DNA from: Gonium pectorale
Lineage: Eukaryota; Chlorophyta; Chlorophyceae; Chlamydomonadales; Volvocaceae
Reading direction: 5' to 3'
NCBI GenBank assembly: GCA_001584585.1
Contig: LSYV01000009.1
Coordinates: forward strand, 1,513,719-1,577,718
DNA: 64,000 bases
The position numbers and the translations under genes were made by a program. Each line of letters begins with the position of its first letter. The stretch's first letter is position 1. The notes below the pieces were generated by a model. The model worked only from the letters and a program-made list of their open reading frames with translations. It was not told the DNA's origin and searched no databases. Below, piece after piece: positions 1 through 10,315 of this stretch.

Positions 1-786
1 GGGTGTTATATGTGTGCGTGTGCGGGAGGGGGGTTTGGGCGGCGGAGCCCGCGGCAGGGGCTTCTGGGAAGTATGGTTGGGCAGCCACGGGCCAAGCAGC
101 ATCCGCCCGTCCCCCCGCAGAAAGGGGATGGGTCCGGACATGCGTGGCGGAGGCCAGGTCGGCGGATGGGAGGGCAGGCCAGCAGGCGAGCACCCCGCGG
201 GGGATGCCCGTTCGCTCCCCGCCGTAGTACTCCGGGTGCAGGTGCAGGTGCAGGTGCAGGTGCAGGTGCAGGTGCAGGTGCAGGTGCAGAGCGGTGCGCA
301 GCCCAAGGAGCCACCCATATCCAGTCAGGGACCTCCGCGGAGCAGCGTGCCGGCCGCCAACACCGAGCCGCCGCCGCCGCCGCCACAGCCATCAAAGCCC
401 CCATCGCCGTTTTCCATCGCCGCTACCACCGCGGCCGGGCGGCGCTGCTCCCACGGCCGCCGGCAGCCCAGCCGCACCCATGAGCCGCCGCCCCACGGGC
501 AGGTCCCGCGCCCGCACTGCTCCGCGCCTCAGCCTCCAGCGCCCCCGGCCCCGGCCCCAGTCCCAGCCCCGGCCTCACGCACCGCCCGTGTGCCGTCCTG
601 CACCGGCGGCTCCAAGCCTCTCCGCCCCCCCTGCCCCCCCCCCCCGCACCCATGCAGCCCCTCTCAACCCATCCTTGTCACCTTGCCTCAGGCACCCCCC
701 GCCCAAACCCGGGACCATGGCACCCGTCAACCTCGCCACCTTGCCTACTGCACGGCAGGGCGATTACGCTGGGACCCGTTGCCCAC
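1..786 (-). other. Long intron 2 of the P5CDH gene
   Basis: No ALDH12 exon is visible between the exon 2 donor (786) and the left edge. The reading frames here are low-complexity Pro/Ala/Gly shadows. It contains a perfect hexamer array at 235-288. Confidence 0.6.
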
Positions 787-1489
787 CTCTGCGGGTTCTT
801 GAGCGGGTTGTGCAGCCCCGTCTTGGGCACCGCCCGCAGCGACTCCACAAAGGGGGCAATCTCGTCCGGCTGGGTGTGGGGCACGCTGATGAAGGGTTGG
901 CCATTGAGCGGGTCCGGCAGCAGGCGGGACTCGCGGCTGGGCTGCCAGCGGCCCGACACTGCGGCGGACGCACACGTAGATTGGCAGGCGCATATGCGGG
1001 AGGAGGGAGGGCGCGATTCATGAAGCAGGGAAGGGGCGGTTCAGAGGGCAGGGAGGAGCGCGGGGAGAGGTCAAATCGCGTGAGCAGGGGAGGCGAGGAG
1101 AGAGGAGGCTGTTAGCCATGGGGTGGTTGGGCTGGTCTGCTTCGGATCCGGATCATCTGAGCCAGCTGCACCAAGCACGAGCTAGCAACAAAGCAAGGTA
1201 GCTAGGAGTGCGTCCGCGTGAAAGGAAAAAGCCGCCGAGTTCGGTTTAGATGCGCACGTGGCACACGGCGCAGGGACACGCGACATGGTGTTACTTGTTG
1301 TGTCACACTATTATCGTGGAACAATTGACGCAAATTGAGCTTACCCAAATTGGCGCAGGTGCCGGGGGCCGAGCCGCTCAGCTTTTGCGGGTCGACCGTT
1401 GCCCATTCGCTGAGGTTGCGAACTAGCTGCATCAGCGGCCCGAAGGCCAGGGGGCCCTGCCCCAGCCCGCGGGCGTGCCGTGCCAACAT
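1..1489 (-). CDS. P5CDH: Delta-1-pyrroline-5-carboxylate dehydrogenase (ALDH12 family), N-terminal part
   Basis: Mitochondrial enzyme of proline catabolism that oxidises P5C/glutamate semialdehyde to glutamate with NAD+. Only two coding exons lie in the window: 1345-1489 and 787-958. Exon 1 encodes MLARHARG followed by an Arg/Leu-rich presequence and then ATVDPQKLSG, matching the ATVDAEELSG start of mature plant P5CDH. Exon 2 encodes DPLNGQPFISV, PFVESLRAVPKTG and LHNPLKNPQR, characteristic of ALDH12. The first splice is phase-consistent (donor GTAAGC, acceptor CGCAG, phase 1 on both sides). Exon 2 ends at a GTGGGC donor; the following intron exceeds 780 bases and leaves the window, so the catalytic Cys and Glu are not visible. 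The ATG at 1489 is the first plausible one, but the frame stays open upstream, so a longer 5' end is possible. It is divergent from uL4m with about 330 bases between starts. Confidence 0.85.
235..288. repeat. Hexanucleotide tandem repeat, nine GGTGCA units
   Basis: Nine uninterrupted copies of GGTGCA inside the P5CDH intron. Read in frame it would give Ala-Gly or Pro-Ala dipeptides, but no conserved protein continues on either side, so it is treated as intronic. Confidence 0.95.
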
Positions 1490-1819
1490 TTGGCTCGAGC
1501 CTAGAGGTGTTGGGTCAGTGCCAGTAAGTAAGTGTTTAGCGCGTGAACAATAGTGGAAGGGTCCAGACCCTATGTCAGAGAGCTGAAATGGCAATGATCG
1601 GGGCCAGGGGCGAGCCTCCTGAAACTGCACACACACGTACGACATGTACGTGCACAGTAGAGGGAGAGGATTCGAGTTCTGCTACGTACCAAGGCTGGAA
1701 TTATAACTTAGATTGACAGAATGCTGGCAAACGATTAAGACGGTTAGTGAGCAAGTCCTTGTCGCGCAAGTCCATGTCGCGTTTGGTGCGCCCTTGTGTT
1801 ACTTGGCCACAATAACAAC
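1490..1819. promoter_or_regulatory. Divergent promoter region between P5CDH and uL4m
   Basis: 330 bases separate the two divergent ATG codons, both of mitochondrial-protein genes. No TATA box or known motif stands out. The arrangement implies a shared or overlapping promoter. Confidence 0.5.
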
Positions 1820-2983
1820 ATGCTGCTCGGCAGCGCTTTGCGCGCCCTGTGCGGAACATCAGCGGCATGGCGACAAGGAGCAGCTGCCGCCGCGACGCTG
1901 GCGAGCGGGGGCGGAAGCTTGGCGACGGCGCTGTCCGGAACCGCGGCAGGTCCATCATCATCGGCAGCGCCCGGGCTGCGGGAATCCTGGACCTTGCGGA
2001 GATGCAGCTCGTCGTTCGCCGTCGCAGGCGTGCAAGGCCAGCGTGAGGCCGTGCCGGTACTTCGCGACGCTGATGACGAGGCCATGTCGCCGCACCCGCC
2101 GACGACCGGCGCCGGGCCCCTGACCGTGCGGTACCCGTTCCCCATCGAGTACTACAAGGACAGCGAGGCGGTCGTGTACTCCCTGGACGAGCAGCCGCTG
2201 GGGCTGGTCCGCCTGCCCGGCGCCGCGTTCAACGTGCCGGTGCGCATAGACATCCTGCACCGCGTGTCGCGCTACTGGCGCGCTAAGTGGCAGCAGGGCA
2301 CGCACAAGAGCGTGACGCGCGGCGAGGCGCGCGGCGGCGGCCGCAAGCCCTGGCCGCAGAAGAAGACGGGCCGTGCGCGCCAGGGCTCCATCCGCTCGCC
2401 GCTGTGGAAGGGCGGTGCCGCCGCCTTCGGCCCGCGCCCGCGCTCGCACGCCCACAAGCTGCCGCGCGCCGTGCGGCTGCTGGGCATGCGGTGCGCCCTC
2501 TCCGCCAAAATCAACGAGGGCCGCTTCTTCGTCGTCGACGACTTCTGCACCATCCGGCCGCCGCCGACGGAGCCGCTGGCGGGCAGCTCCTCCTCCACGG
2601 CCACTGCGCTGCAACGCCCGCAGCCCATCCGGGACTACCGCGAGCTTAAGGACCGGCTGGAGCGGCTCACGGCGGGCAGCTTCGGCTCCAGCTGGCTGCT
2701 GGTGGACAGCGGCGAGACGGGCGCTGACGGGGGCCTCAAGCTGCGCAAGTGGCTCAAGAGCTCGGTGCTGATGAAGGCCATGTCGCCGGAGGAGCTGACG
2801 GTATACCACGTGCTGCAGCACCACCGCCTGGTGGTGACTCGCGCGGCGCTGGAGGCGCTCGGCGAGGCGCTCACACGACCGCACCGGGTGGCCAAGCCAG
2901 TCAAGCACGCGTGGTGGGGCGCGCGGAGGGCGATGCTGGACGCGGCGGTGCGGGAGCTGAACGAGGCGGCCGAGCAGGCGTGA
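1820..2983 (+). CDS. MRPL4: Mitochondrial large-subunit ribosomal protein uL4m
   Basis: 387-residue, single-exon protein. It binds 23S-type rRNA and lines the exit tunnel of the mitoribosome. The first ~95 residues are an Ala/Ser/Arg-rich extension opening MLLGSALRALCG, a typical mitochondrial presequence. The uL4 core follows: FNVPVRIDILHRVSRYWRAK, then QQGTHKSVTRGEARGGGRKP and GRARQGSIRSPLWKGG, which is the hallmark tunnel loop, then GPRPRSHAHKLPRAVRLLG. The C-terminal third carries a Ser-rich insertion and ends NEAAEQA. The ATG at 1820 is the first true ATG; the frame is open slightly upstream only through non-ATG codons. An antisense frame of similar length is a GC-composition shadow. No TGTAA signal was seen soon after the stop. 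The mitochondrial rather than plastid assignment rests on the presequence. Confidence 0.93.
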   Translation: MLLGSALRALCGTSAAWRQGAAAAATLASGGGSLATALSGTAAGPSSSAAPGLRESWTLRRCSSSFAVAGVQGQREAVPVLRDADDEAMSPHPPTTGAGPLTVRYPFPIEYYKDSEAVVYSLDEQPLGLVRLPGAAFNVPVRIDILHRVSRYWRAKWQQGTHKSVTRGEARGGGRKPWPQKKTGRARQGSIRSPLWKGGAAAFGPRPRSHAHKLPRAVRLLGMRCALSAKINEGRFFVVDDFCTIRPPPTEPLAGSSSSTATALQRPQPIRDYRELKDRLERLTAGSFGSSWLLVDSGETGADGGLKLRKWLKSSVLMKAMSPEELTVYHVLQHHRLVVTRAALEALGEALTRPHRVAKPVKHAWWGARRAMLDAAVRELNEAAEQA

Positions 2984-3972
2984 GGCATGGGAGGGGGCGT
3001 TGAGGAGGAGCGGGGAGATGAGGTGGTGGTACCTGGGGTGAACGGAGGGATGGAGGGGGTTTGGAGGTGCCTTGTTGTGGACTGGACGGGGGAGGTGCAT
3101 GTACGGTATGATGGACAGCCGAGGCAGACCCTGGAACCCGTGGGCGGGCGCGACGGCGGAGCCGGTGCAGGGTAGGCCGACGGTATGGTGTGGGGGACGC
3201 ACTGAGATGCTGCTGATGAAGGGATTCCACGAGGCGCTTCCACATGCCGACGGCCTTGACCAATCTGGTCAGGGCGCTGGTTAACGCCATTGGCACAGAA
3301 TGCGCAACATGTGAATGAGGATGATGGGACGGTTCGGAGAAGTAGAAAATTCATTTAGTCAGGCCGAGTGTGCCCCACCTATAAGTCGCGCAAGCCTTGC
3401 TGTGCTCGCACGTCTCTGGTACGTGTGTATCTGGGTTGCCCGCCAAGGAAAATGCGTGTGGGACCGGAAGGAACAGACGGACGCACGACGTTTGAATTAC
3501 CAGGCTGGTTTACATCGCCCTCTCACTACGCAAGCCTCCGTCATCAATCATCATTTTAAACCATCCATGCGCAGAGTGCGATGACCCGACACCAGGGGAA
3601 ACCACTATACACTCTGCCATTCGACAAAGTGAAACTAGCGTACTATCTGTGCACGGTAGCACTGGTAAGCGCACAGCACCACTATTGGGCCCTATCCACC
3701 GAGGAGGATCACCATCTACCCTGAGCAATTTGTGGCATGTATTGTGCAAGTGGCATACGAACATCTCAGCGCGCTCACCACCCTCTCAAGAGCACTGTGC
3801 GCATTTGTGCTCCAAGCCACTCCTAACCGCTCATTTCACGCCGTCTGTCCATCTGTGTCCAATACCCTTGACCTCAAACGAGTATGTGCGTCCCGTGCAA
3901 CAACACCTGACCATCCATGCCCCCGATCCAATGCACCTCAACCCAGCACCGACAAACGTCTCACGCACGGCC
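2984..3972. other. Convergent intergenic region between uL4m and the SGT1-like gene
   Basis: About 990 bases holding the two 3' untranslated regions. No conserved coding sequence was recognised. Confidence 0.6.
3510..3514 (-). terminator. Polyadenylation signal TGTAA (minus strand)
   Basis: TTACA on the plus strand, 459 bases beyond the stop codon of the SGT1-like gene. TGTAA is the usual chlorophyte signal. Confidence 0.45.
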
Positions 3973-6900
3973 CTACTCTGTGCGCATGCCGGACCGCGCG
4001 CGCCGCCGGAGGCGGGCGAGACGCGGCACGATGGCGAGGAACGCCAGCACTACTAGCAACCAGAGCAGGAGTAGCTGCCACGTGTTGAGCCGCCCCAGCA
4101 GCCGGTGGATCGAGGGAGAAGATGCTACGTCAATTACGGGCTCCTTGCCCTTGTTGCCCTCCTTCTGCGTGAGCGTAAGGTCCTCCAGGTCCCGCTGCAC
4201 AACACGATCCGTCTTGGGAGCGGCAGCCGTGGGCGAGGCGGTCGAGGAATCAGACTCCACGGCACCAGCCGACGTCTTGGCGCCTGCGGCCTTCTTTGGC
4301 TCGTACTCAACACCCTCCTTGGCCGCCTTTACGCACTCCTTGACCTCATCAATGGGCAGCGAGAGGCGGTAGCAGCGGACCATGAGCTGCTTCTGAGACT
4401 TCTGCTGCGACTGAGCAGGGGACTTGGCGACCACCGGCGGCGGGCTGGAGGGTGGGGACTTGGGCGGTGGGCTGGGCGGCGGGGACTTGGGCGGCGGGCT
4501 GGGTGGTGGCGAGTTGGGCGGCGGGCTGGGAGGGGGAGAGCTCGGAGGAGGGCTGATCGGAGGAGAGGCACTCTCCTGCAGGCAACGCGCATGGATGGCG
4601 AACATTTCTTTTAGTCCAGCTGAAGTTTGAGCTCTATAGAACTAGAGAGTTCGTATTGTATGTGTGGTAGGCCGGCAACATCTTGAAGGTCGTACGCCAC
4701 ACGTGGTCCAGCCCGCACTTGGGTGCCCGTGCGTCTGAACGGACACGAATCCAAGCCCACAGCCTACCAGCAGCCAATGAATGCCGTCACAAATAGCTTG
4801 ACGGCAGATTGTCGCGAGAACGGCCCCCAACGCACCTCCTTGGTGTTGCGCGGCACCACCACTACGGGCTGGTCCTGCTTGGGGATAACCACCGGCCGTG
4901 AGTCCTCTTTGGGCACTGAGCCAGAGCTGCCCTTCTGCTGGTCGGGGTCCTCCGCCAGCGGCTGCAGCTCCTTGGACATCTTGGCAAGCTTATCCTCGAG
5001 GTCCTGCGGGTCGAGGGCCCCGTGGTGTGCTTAGCTTGGCCATCAATTGCTTCCATAGAAGGCAAGGAAAGTAGAGTCGAGTGAACGGGAGATTCCAGAC
5101 ACGGCCTAACGACGGGACGCGCCCGTAAGCGGGAGGAGCATTATGAAGGCAAGAGGCCAGACGAAGCAGTTTGCGCTTGCGACAGGGCACAGCTCGGCAC
5201 AGGCCGAGTGAGAGCAAACTCCCCGTGGCGTCAAGCAACATCACAGTAAGCGTCCGAGGAGAATGCGGGCCGCGTTCCTGGCGCAAGGTGCCAAGGGGCC
5301 TGGGGTCTTCGCTGTCATACCTTGGTTGTGGTTTCAGGAAAGAACTTCTCCACATGGCTGCAGGCATCGCAGGACTTGCGGCAGTTCTCCGTCATGTAGT
5401 TGAGGTTTTTCTTACATTCGCCTGACGCTGCCCACTCGGTACATTTGGGCTGCGAAGAGACCGCGAGCAAGTCAGGAAAAGGAATGTGGGGACACGATAC
5501 ACAGATACACGTGCTTGAGAGACCTTAGCGGCGGGAAGACCGGGTAGCCGGAAACCGCCCAACCATCTGTATTTCTTAGCGTTGCTTTCACCACTACTCA
5601 GCTGGAGAGAGTACCTACATGGAAGTCCTGGCAATCGTAGCGTGCCTCTGCCTCCTTGACGAACTCCCGAGCCTCGTTGTATAAGCTGAACACCTGTGGG
5701 TTGGCCGCACACGTCAGGCACAGAATGCACCCCTTACCATCATGTGTGAGACAGAATAATGGCACCCGCCCAGCGCCCAAAGAACAAGTTCTGGACAGCG
5801 CTGCTCTGCCTGCCCCATGGCCAGTGCATGCTATGCGTGCCATCCCATGCTTGCACCGAAGCCAGAGGCCACCGCACCTCTCTACAAACCGATACCAGCT
5901 GCTCCGAGGGCGGGCAGTGTGAGATGTGATAGTCGCAGAACGCCGCGTTGAGGGTGGATAGCGTCTCAATGGCCAGCAGGTCGCGATAGTAGCCAATGAA
6001 GTCCTCCTGTATTCCGGATACCCGTCAACAGGCCTGCCCTCAGACCAGAAGCCTCTCAGGCAACATATAGAGCGCACATGAGCCCGCAGCTTGCAAGGGC
6101 CATTGCCCCGACGGCTCGCGTCATCGTGGTAGATGTGCTTAGGAAGTTAGGTCATGCCAAGATAACACACATGGAAGCACCCCGCCCGTTGCATGGTCCA
6201 TGGGATTTTTACGCTTACCCGCACGTCTTACTTATGGCATGAAACACAACGTACACCAAGCTTGGTTGCACAATCAAATTGTGTGTTACAGGATAGGCAC
6301 TACGAAAGCATGCATCCAACGGGCGGCATGTGCGGAGCACCGGCTACAAACAAGGCATCCCAGATCAGGATTGCAGGAGCCGTGTCCATGCTCCCTCACC
6401 CAATTGCTGACGTCACCGGGCTTCGGCATAACCTGGTCGGGTAGCCACAAGCGTGACAGGCGCCAAGCAACTAGGCCAGCTGTATGCCGCTCTCAGCTGG
6501 AAGACTTACCTTTTTAAGTGCACTCGGACGCGGTGGCTCTGGAAAGATACCCATGGTGCGGCGCTTAGGGTCGCTGAGGTCCCATGGCGGGCACTTTGTG
6601 ACATCAAAGTCGTAATGCCAGTGCTTGTCGAACGAGTAGTTCTTCCCAACCTCAAAGAGCAACCCATAATGCATGAGCTTGGGAATGCCCTCTGTGGGGA
6701 GGCACAAGGGCACGGGAAGAGCCGGGATGAGGACAGATGAGGTTGCAAAGGGGCCAACGATCACACGGCAGCAGCAAGCACTGGTAAGGGCATGCTCTAG
6801 GTGAGGCTCAATGAGGAATAGTCAGGCCCCGCACGCGAACGGTGTTTGCTGTTCTGCCACTTGCAGTTACTGCTGCCCGGTGGCCCCTGCCAAGCCGTCA

Positions 6901-7900
6901 CCTACCCCGAGGGTCGTATCCCGGATAGATCATCGAGAAAGTGTCCCACTTATGCCAAACGTCGTGGTTAGCTGCACCGAAAGCGTAACCGTACATTTCC
7001 GAAATCCAAGGGCGGTCGCCCGGGTGGATAGCGTACACGTCGCCAGAGAGGCGATATGCCTGGGTAGTGCATCAGGGCAGTCGGTTGGCTACCGATGCCG
7101 TACAGATAAAACCGCTTTCGCAGCATGGCACCAGCAAGAGTACGGTACCTGATCATCCATACGTACGTCCTCCGAGAATTTTAGCCAGTCATGCGACATG
7201 GCCTTTAAGTCATCCTTGTGGATAAAGAAAAACCCGCCGACCTGATCCGCACGACGCCCGTAAGGACCAGCCAGGGTGTCGTTACGCGGGGCCACATGCG
7301 GAATGTGGCGAAGCGCCAACTCATTGTTGACTCCAATCATATATGTGTACCGCGCGCCAACGGCCAGGCCCTTCCTGGGGCCCATGACCTCCACGAGGAA
7401 GGGCCTCCGCAGGATCATGTCGCTGTCCAGTACTAGCACGTAATCGTGCTTCGGCTTATTGTAATCCAACCAGTCCAGCACTGCCTCCGGCTTGTTGTAT
7501 GCTGCGTACCTGAGGTGCGGCCCTTTACCTCAGCGTGTGCTGCTCAACCTTGCTCGGGCCAACCCCGCTTGGGAGGAAGGCGGGGGCGCTGGGGCACGTA
7601 CCGGTCACCGTTTCGAGGGCTGCGCGACATATCCGGTGCCACCCAGGTATCCACCATGGTCAGCAGGCCCTTGTTGTACCGCTTGCGGTCCTCCTCCGAG
7701 CAGCACATCACACGGATCACGCTGCCAGGCTGCCCAGACATCTTAAAGCTGAACGCCATTCCCACGCTCTGCCAATCTGAGTACATGGTGCAGTCTGTGA
7801 GGAAAGCTACATGCACCCCCGTCTTGTTCTGGGCCGTGGACGCATTTGCGTCCTGCGACTGAAGGGCAAGCAGCAGCGCTCCGATCACAGTCCACCACAT
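3973..7900 (-). CDS. Peptidyl-serine alpha-galactosyltransferase-like protein, copy A (GT + ShK + SPPP + TM)
   Basis: Nine exons: 7602-7900, 7149-7509, 6906-7059, 6510-6691, 5896-6006, 5619-5693, 5321-5449, 4836-5003, 3973-4575. All junctions are phase-consistent, giving 693 aa. The likely role is adding galactose to Ser in hydroxyproline-rich glycoproteins in the ER/Golgi. Order: signal peptide (residues ~1-20, WWTVIGALLLAL); catalytic region with GVHVAFLTDCTMYSDWQ, the metal-binding DSD in VLVLDSDMILRRPF, and PWISEMYGYAFGAA; then LMHYGLLFEVG and FPEPP. These match the plant SERGT/SGT1 family (GT96). Exon 7 is an ShK domain with six cysteines (CTEWAASGEC, NCRKSCDAC). Exon 9 holds about ten SPPP-type repeats, then a transmembrane helix (TWQLLLLWLLVVLAFLAIV) near the C-terminus with a basic tail. 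The protein is therefore a type I membrane protein. Hyp arabinosyltransferases were considered, but the SEMYGY and MHYGL motifs favour SGT1. Confidence 0.85.
4440..4575 (-). repeat. SPPP-repeat coding tract
   Basis: Start of the last exon of copy A. About ten tandem Ser-Pro-Pro-Pro-type units interleaved with Asn/Lys/Ser, resembling extensin motifs that SGT1 enzymes themselves modify. Confidence 0.85.
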
Positions 7901-8279
7901 TTTATCCTGAAGCTGAAAGTGATCGTTTTATCGTGGAGCTAGGGCCCTTCAGCGGCCATCGGGCTGAAACTAGTTCAAATCGACAGCGACTTCCGGTAAG
8001 TTCCCTATTGTGTAAGTAGCAGAGCAGAAAAGGATCTACACGGATGCTTGTCTGGTCAAAGCCTGATAGCGAAATGAGTTTGTTTCTGGCTGTCGCGTGT
8101 CGGTTGGTCAGTGTTGTGCTTCTGCCCGAGCTTAAGCTAAAGGTTTCCTCAAGGGCGTATGGCACATGTCAGTCAGATACGACCGAGCGGGCAGCTTCGA
8201 CGCAGTACCGTACGCCGCACCGCCGCGACCCTCCCGCTTCCCCTCCGCCTCCTCGACCCTCGATTCCAAAGGAAACTGA
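7901..8279 (-). promoter_or_regulatory. Spacer between the SGT1-like units (5' region of copy A)
   Basis: 379 bases between the read-through stop of copy B and the ATG of copy A. No TGTAA terminator for copy B is present on the minus strand, so copy B transcription may continue into copy A. Confidence 0.45.
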
Positions 8280-10315
8280 TCAATAGAAAACAGGTCCCTT
8301 ACCTGTCGGTCGGTAGGTGGGGTACATCATCGTCTTCTTGTCCCACTTGTGCCACACGTTGGCCTTGGCCGCTCCGAAGGCGTACCCGTACATCTCGGAA
8401 ATCCACGGCTTGCCGCCTTTCTCAACGTACTGATCACCACTCAGCCTCCAGGCCTGCAGTGCCGCAACGTGCAAGGGGCAGCGTAGATGTCATATTGAGG
8501 GCTCGTGTCGAAGTGGGCTTTGCCCACCTCGTTCTCATACCCCGCGAACTTGACGGCCATGAAGGCCCCAAGAGATCCAGATGACACCTCCTTCGTCAAC
8601 CACGGCACCTTGTCAATCCAACCCTGCTGTACAGGCCGTGGCATCCAGTCGCATTGTCCGCACCTCGGGGTCCTCCCGCACGTCCTCGGTATACTTGAGC
8701 CAGAGCGGGGCCACACGCTGCAAGTCCTCCCGGTGCATAAAGAAGAAGCCTCCCACCTGCCGTGTGCAGGTGGTGAAATGCACCCGAATCATGATACCAG
8801 GAAAAGCAATGCTTTGCAAGGCTGTAAGCTGACGAGCCCCGTCTGTCAAGGGACATTGCAGTCCCCATGCATGGTACAGGGATTAGGGTGGGTGAAGCGA
8901 AAGCGCCGGCCTCCGGCCGGGACTTGCCTGGTCGCCGCGCCGGCCCCGCGGCCCCGCCAGCTCGTCCTGGCGCGGTTCGATCTCGGGGATATGGCGGACC
9001 GCAAGGTCGTTGTTGACGCCGATCATGTAGGTGTAGTCGGCTGACGCGCACCAACCCTTTGAGGCGTTGAAGAACTGCGGGTAGAACGGCTTCCGCAGGT
9101 ACATGTCCGAATCAAGAACCTGCCAAACGAGCGGACGGGAGGGATGGGAGGCAGGCCCGCAACGTCACGAGAGGAAGGCTGGGAACTGGGCGCCGCTGCC
9201 TTGCAGTAAGAGCAAGGTCGGTGCATATCGAGGCATGGCTGTCCACGCTGCCAGAGAAGCAGATGTGACACGAAAGCTAGCATGGCGACGCCCGATTGCC
9301 TACTGAGCAGGAGAGCAAAGCAGACGCACACCGCGGCTGGGAGGTACAACAAGCGTGTACAAATAGCCACCCACCTGTCGATTCGGGACGCACCGTCCTT
9401 TCAAGAGCAACTGTATAGGTATCCGAGTGAGGACCCCGTCCCGGCGTCTACCAAGGCTATAGGAGCCCATCCCACCGTGCTCGGCTCCCTCGCACGCCAT
9501 GCCCTGTCCTTGGCACCCTGCTGGAAACATCGCACCCCGGATGTGTATGACCGTAGAGGCTGCCTTCCCTCTTTCCGTTTCCTTTCCTTTGTCGTGGCAG
9601 CGACAGCAACAGCGCACCGCCACAACCCCATCCCGTCCACCCGCTGCGCCAGCGTAGGCACCCACCAGGATCCAGTCTTCCTTTGGCACCACGTGCTTTA
9701 GCCAGTCCACCACAGCACCCGGTTTGTTGTACGCCGCATACTGTGAGGGCAGGTATAAGCGTCAGCAGCAGCGCAGCTACCATACCAGTCTTGCCCGTCA
9801 AGGGCGTGCTACCGACTTCACCGGAACCGACCACAATGGCGCTGAACAGCAACGCGCGATTATTCTATATACTCCTCTGCCAGGTAAGGCCTTGCAATCA
9901 GTAGGTAGGCAAGCCCTTTTCAAGGGCACGCGACCGTGTGCCCGTGTGATGGGAAACCCCAGCTCCCTCCCCCTCCCCACCGTATCCCATAACTTACCCA
10001 GTCGCCTGTCTTCTCGTTACGCGCAAACGAGGGGGCGACGTGCGTTTGCACAATGGACAGCAGCTGCTCGTTGTATCGCTTTCGCTCCTCGTCCGTGCAG
10101 CACATGATACGCGTGAGCGACGACTCCTCGGGCTGCCGCGACCGCTTATAGCTGAAAACCATTCCGACCGTTTGCCAGTCGCTGTACATGGTACAGTCCG
10201 TAAGGTATGCTATGTGCACGCCATGTCCCTTTGCCGCAGTTGCTGTCTGCAGCTCGCCCAGCCAGCCGAGCACAGCGGCAATAGACAAAATAGTGGAGAC
10301 GACTTGGGCTCTCAT
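8280..10315 (-). CDS. SGT1-like catalytic cassette, copy B (lacks its own 3' exons)
   Basis: Exons 9998-10315, 9666-9740, 8928-9119, 8664-8756, 8303-8453. It starts with a signal peptide (MRAQVVSTILSIAAVLGWL) and carries the same catalytic elements as copy A: DCTMYSDWQTVGMVFSYK, TGDWYAAYNKPGAV, VLDSDMYLRKPF, YTYMIGVNNDLAVRHIP, WISEMYGYAFGAA. Identity to copy A is roughly 60% by eye. After TYRPTG it reaches a GTAAGG donor in phase 1. Reading through gives TGKGPVFY and stop (8280-8282), a ~284-aa soluble lumenal protein. Alternatively the donor splices to copy A exon 4 (6691), which has the matching phase and would give a full 698-aa protein. The third intron (8757-8927) is GC-AG. The 360 nt from 9740 to 8664, split by two introns, match a single 361-nt exon in copy A. 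Confidence 0.75.
9484..9592. repeat. Dispersed repeat, copy 1 (inside a copy B intron)
   Basis: About 105 bases strongly resembling 14629-14732, same orientation. Shared blocks include CCCTGCTGGAAACATCGC, GTATGACCGTAGAGGC and TTTCCGTTTCCT. It lies in the 546-base intron between copy B exons 2 and 3. Confidence 0.75.

Noticed and set aside
6..653. Pro/Ala/Gly-rich open frames at the left edge
   Set aside because: Low-complexity shadows of GC-rich intron sequence and of the hexamer repeat; no ALDH12 similarity.
1958..3202. 414-codon minus-strand open frame
   Set aside because: Antisense shadow of the GC-rich uL4m gene; composition Arg/Ala/His-rich with no homology.
8454..8663. Open stretch in a copy B intron (KVPWLTKEVSSGSLGAFMAV...) suggesting an extra exon 8528-8623
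   Set aside because: It would require a 40-base intron before it, and neither copy A nor plant homologues have a matching insertion. Full retention of the intron brings a stop codon in frame.
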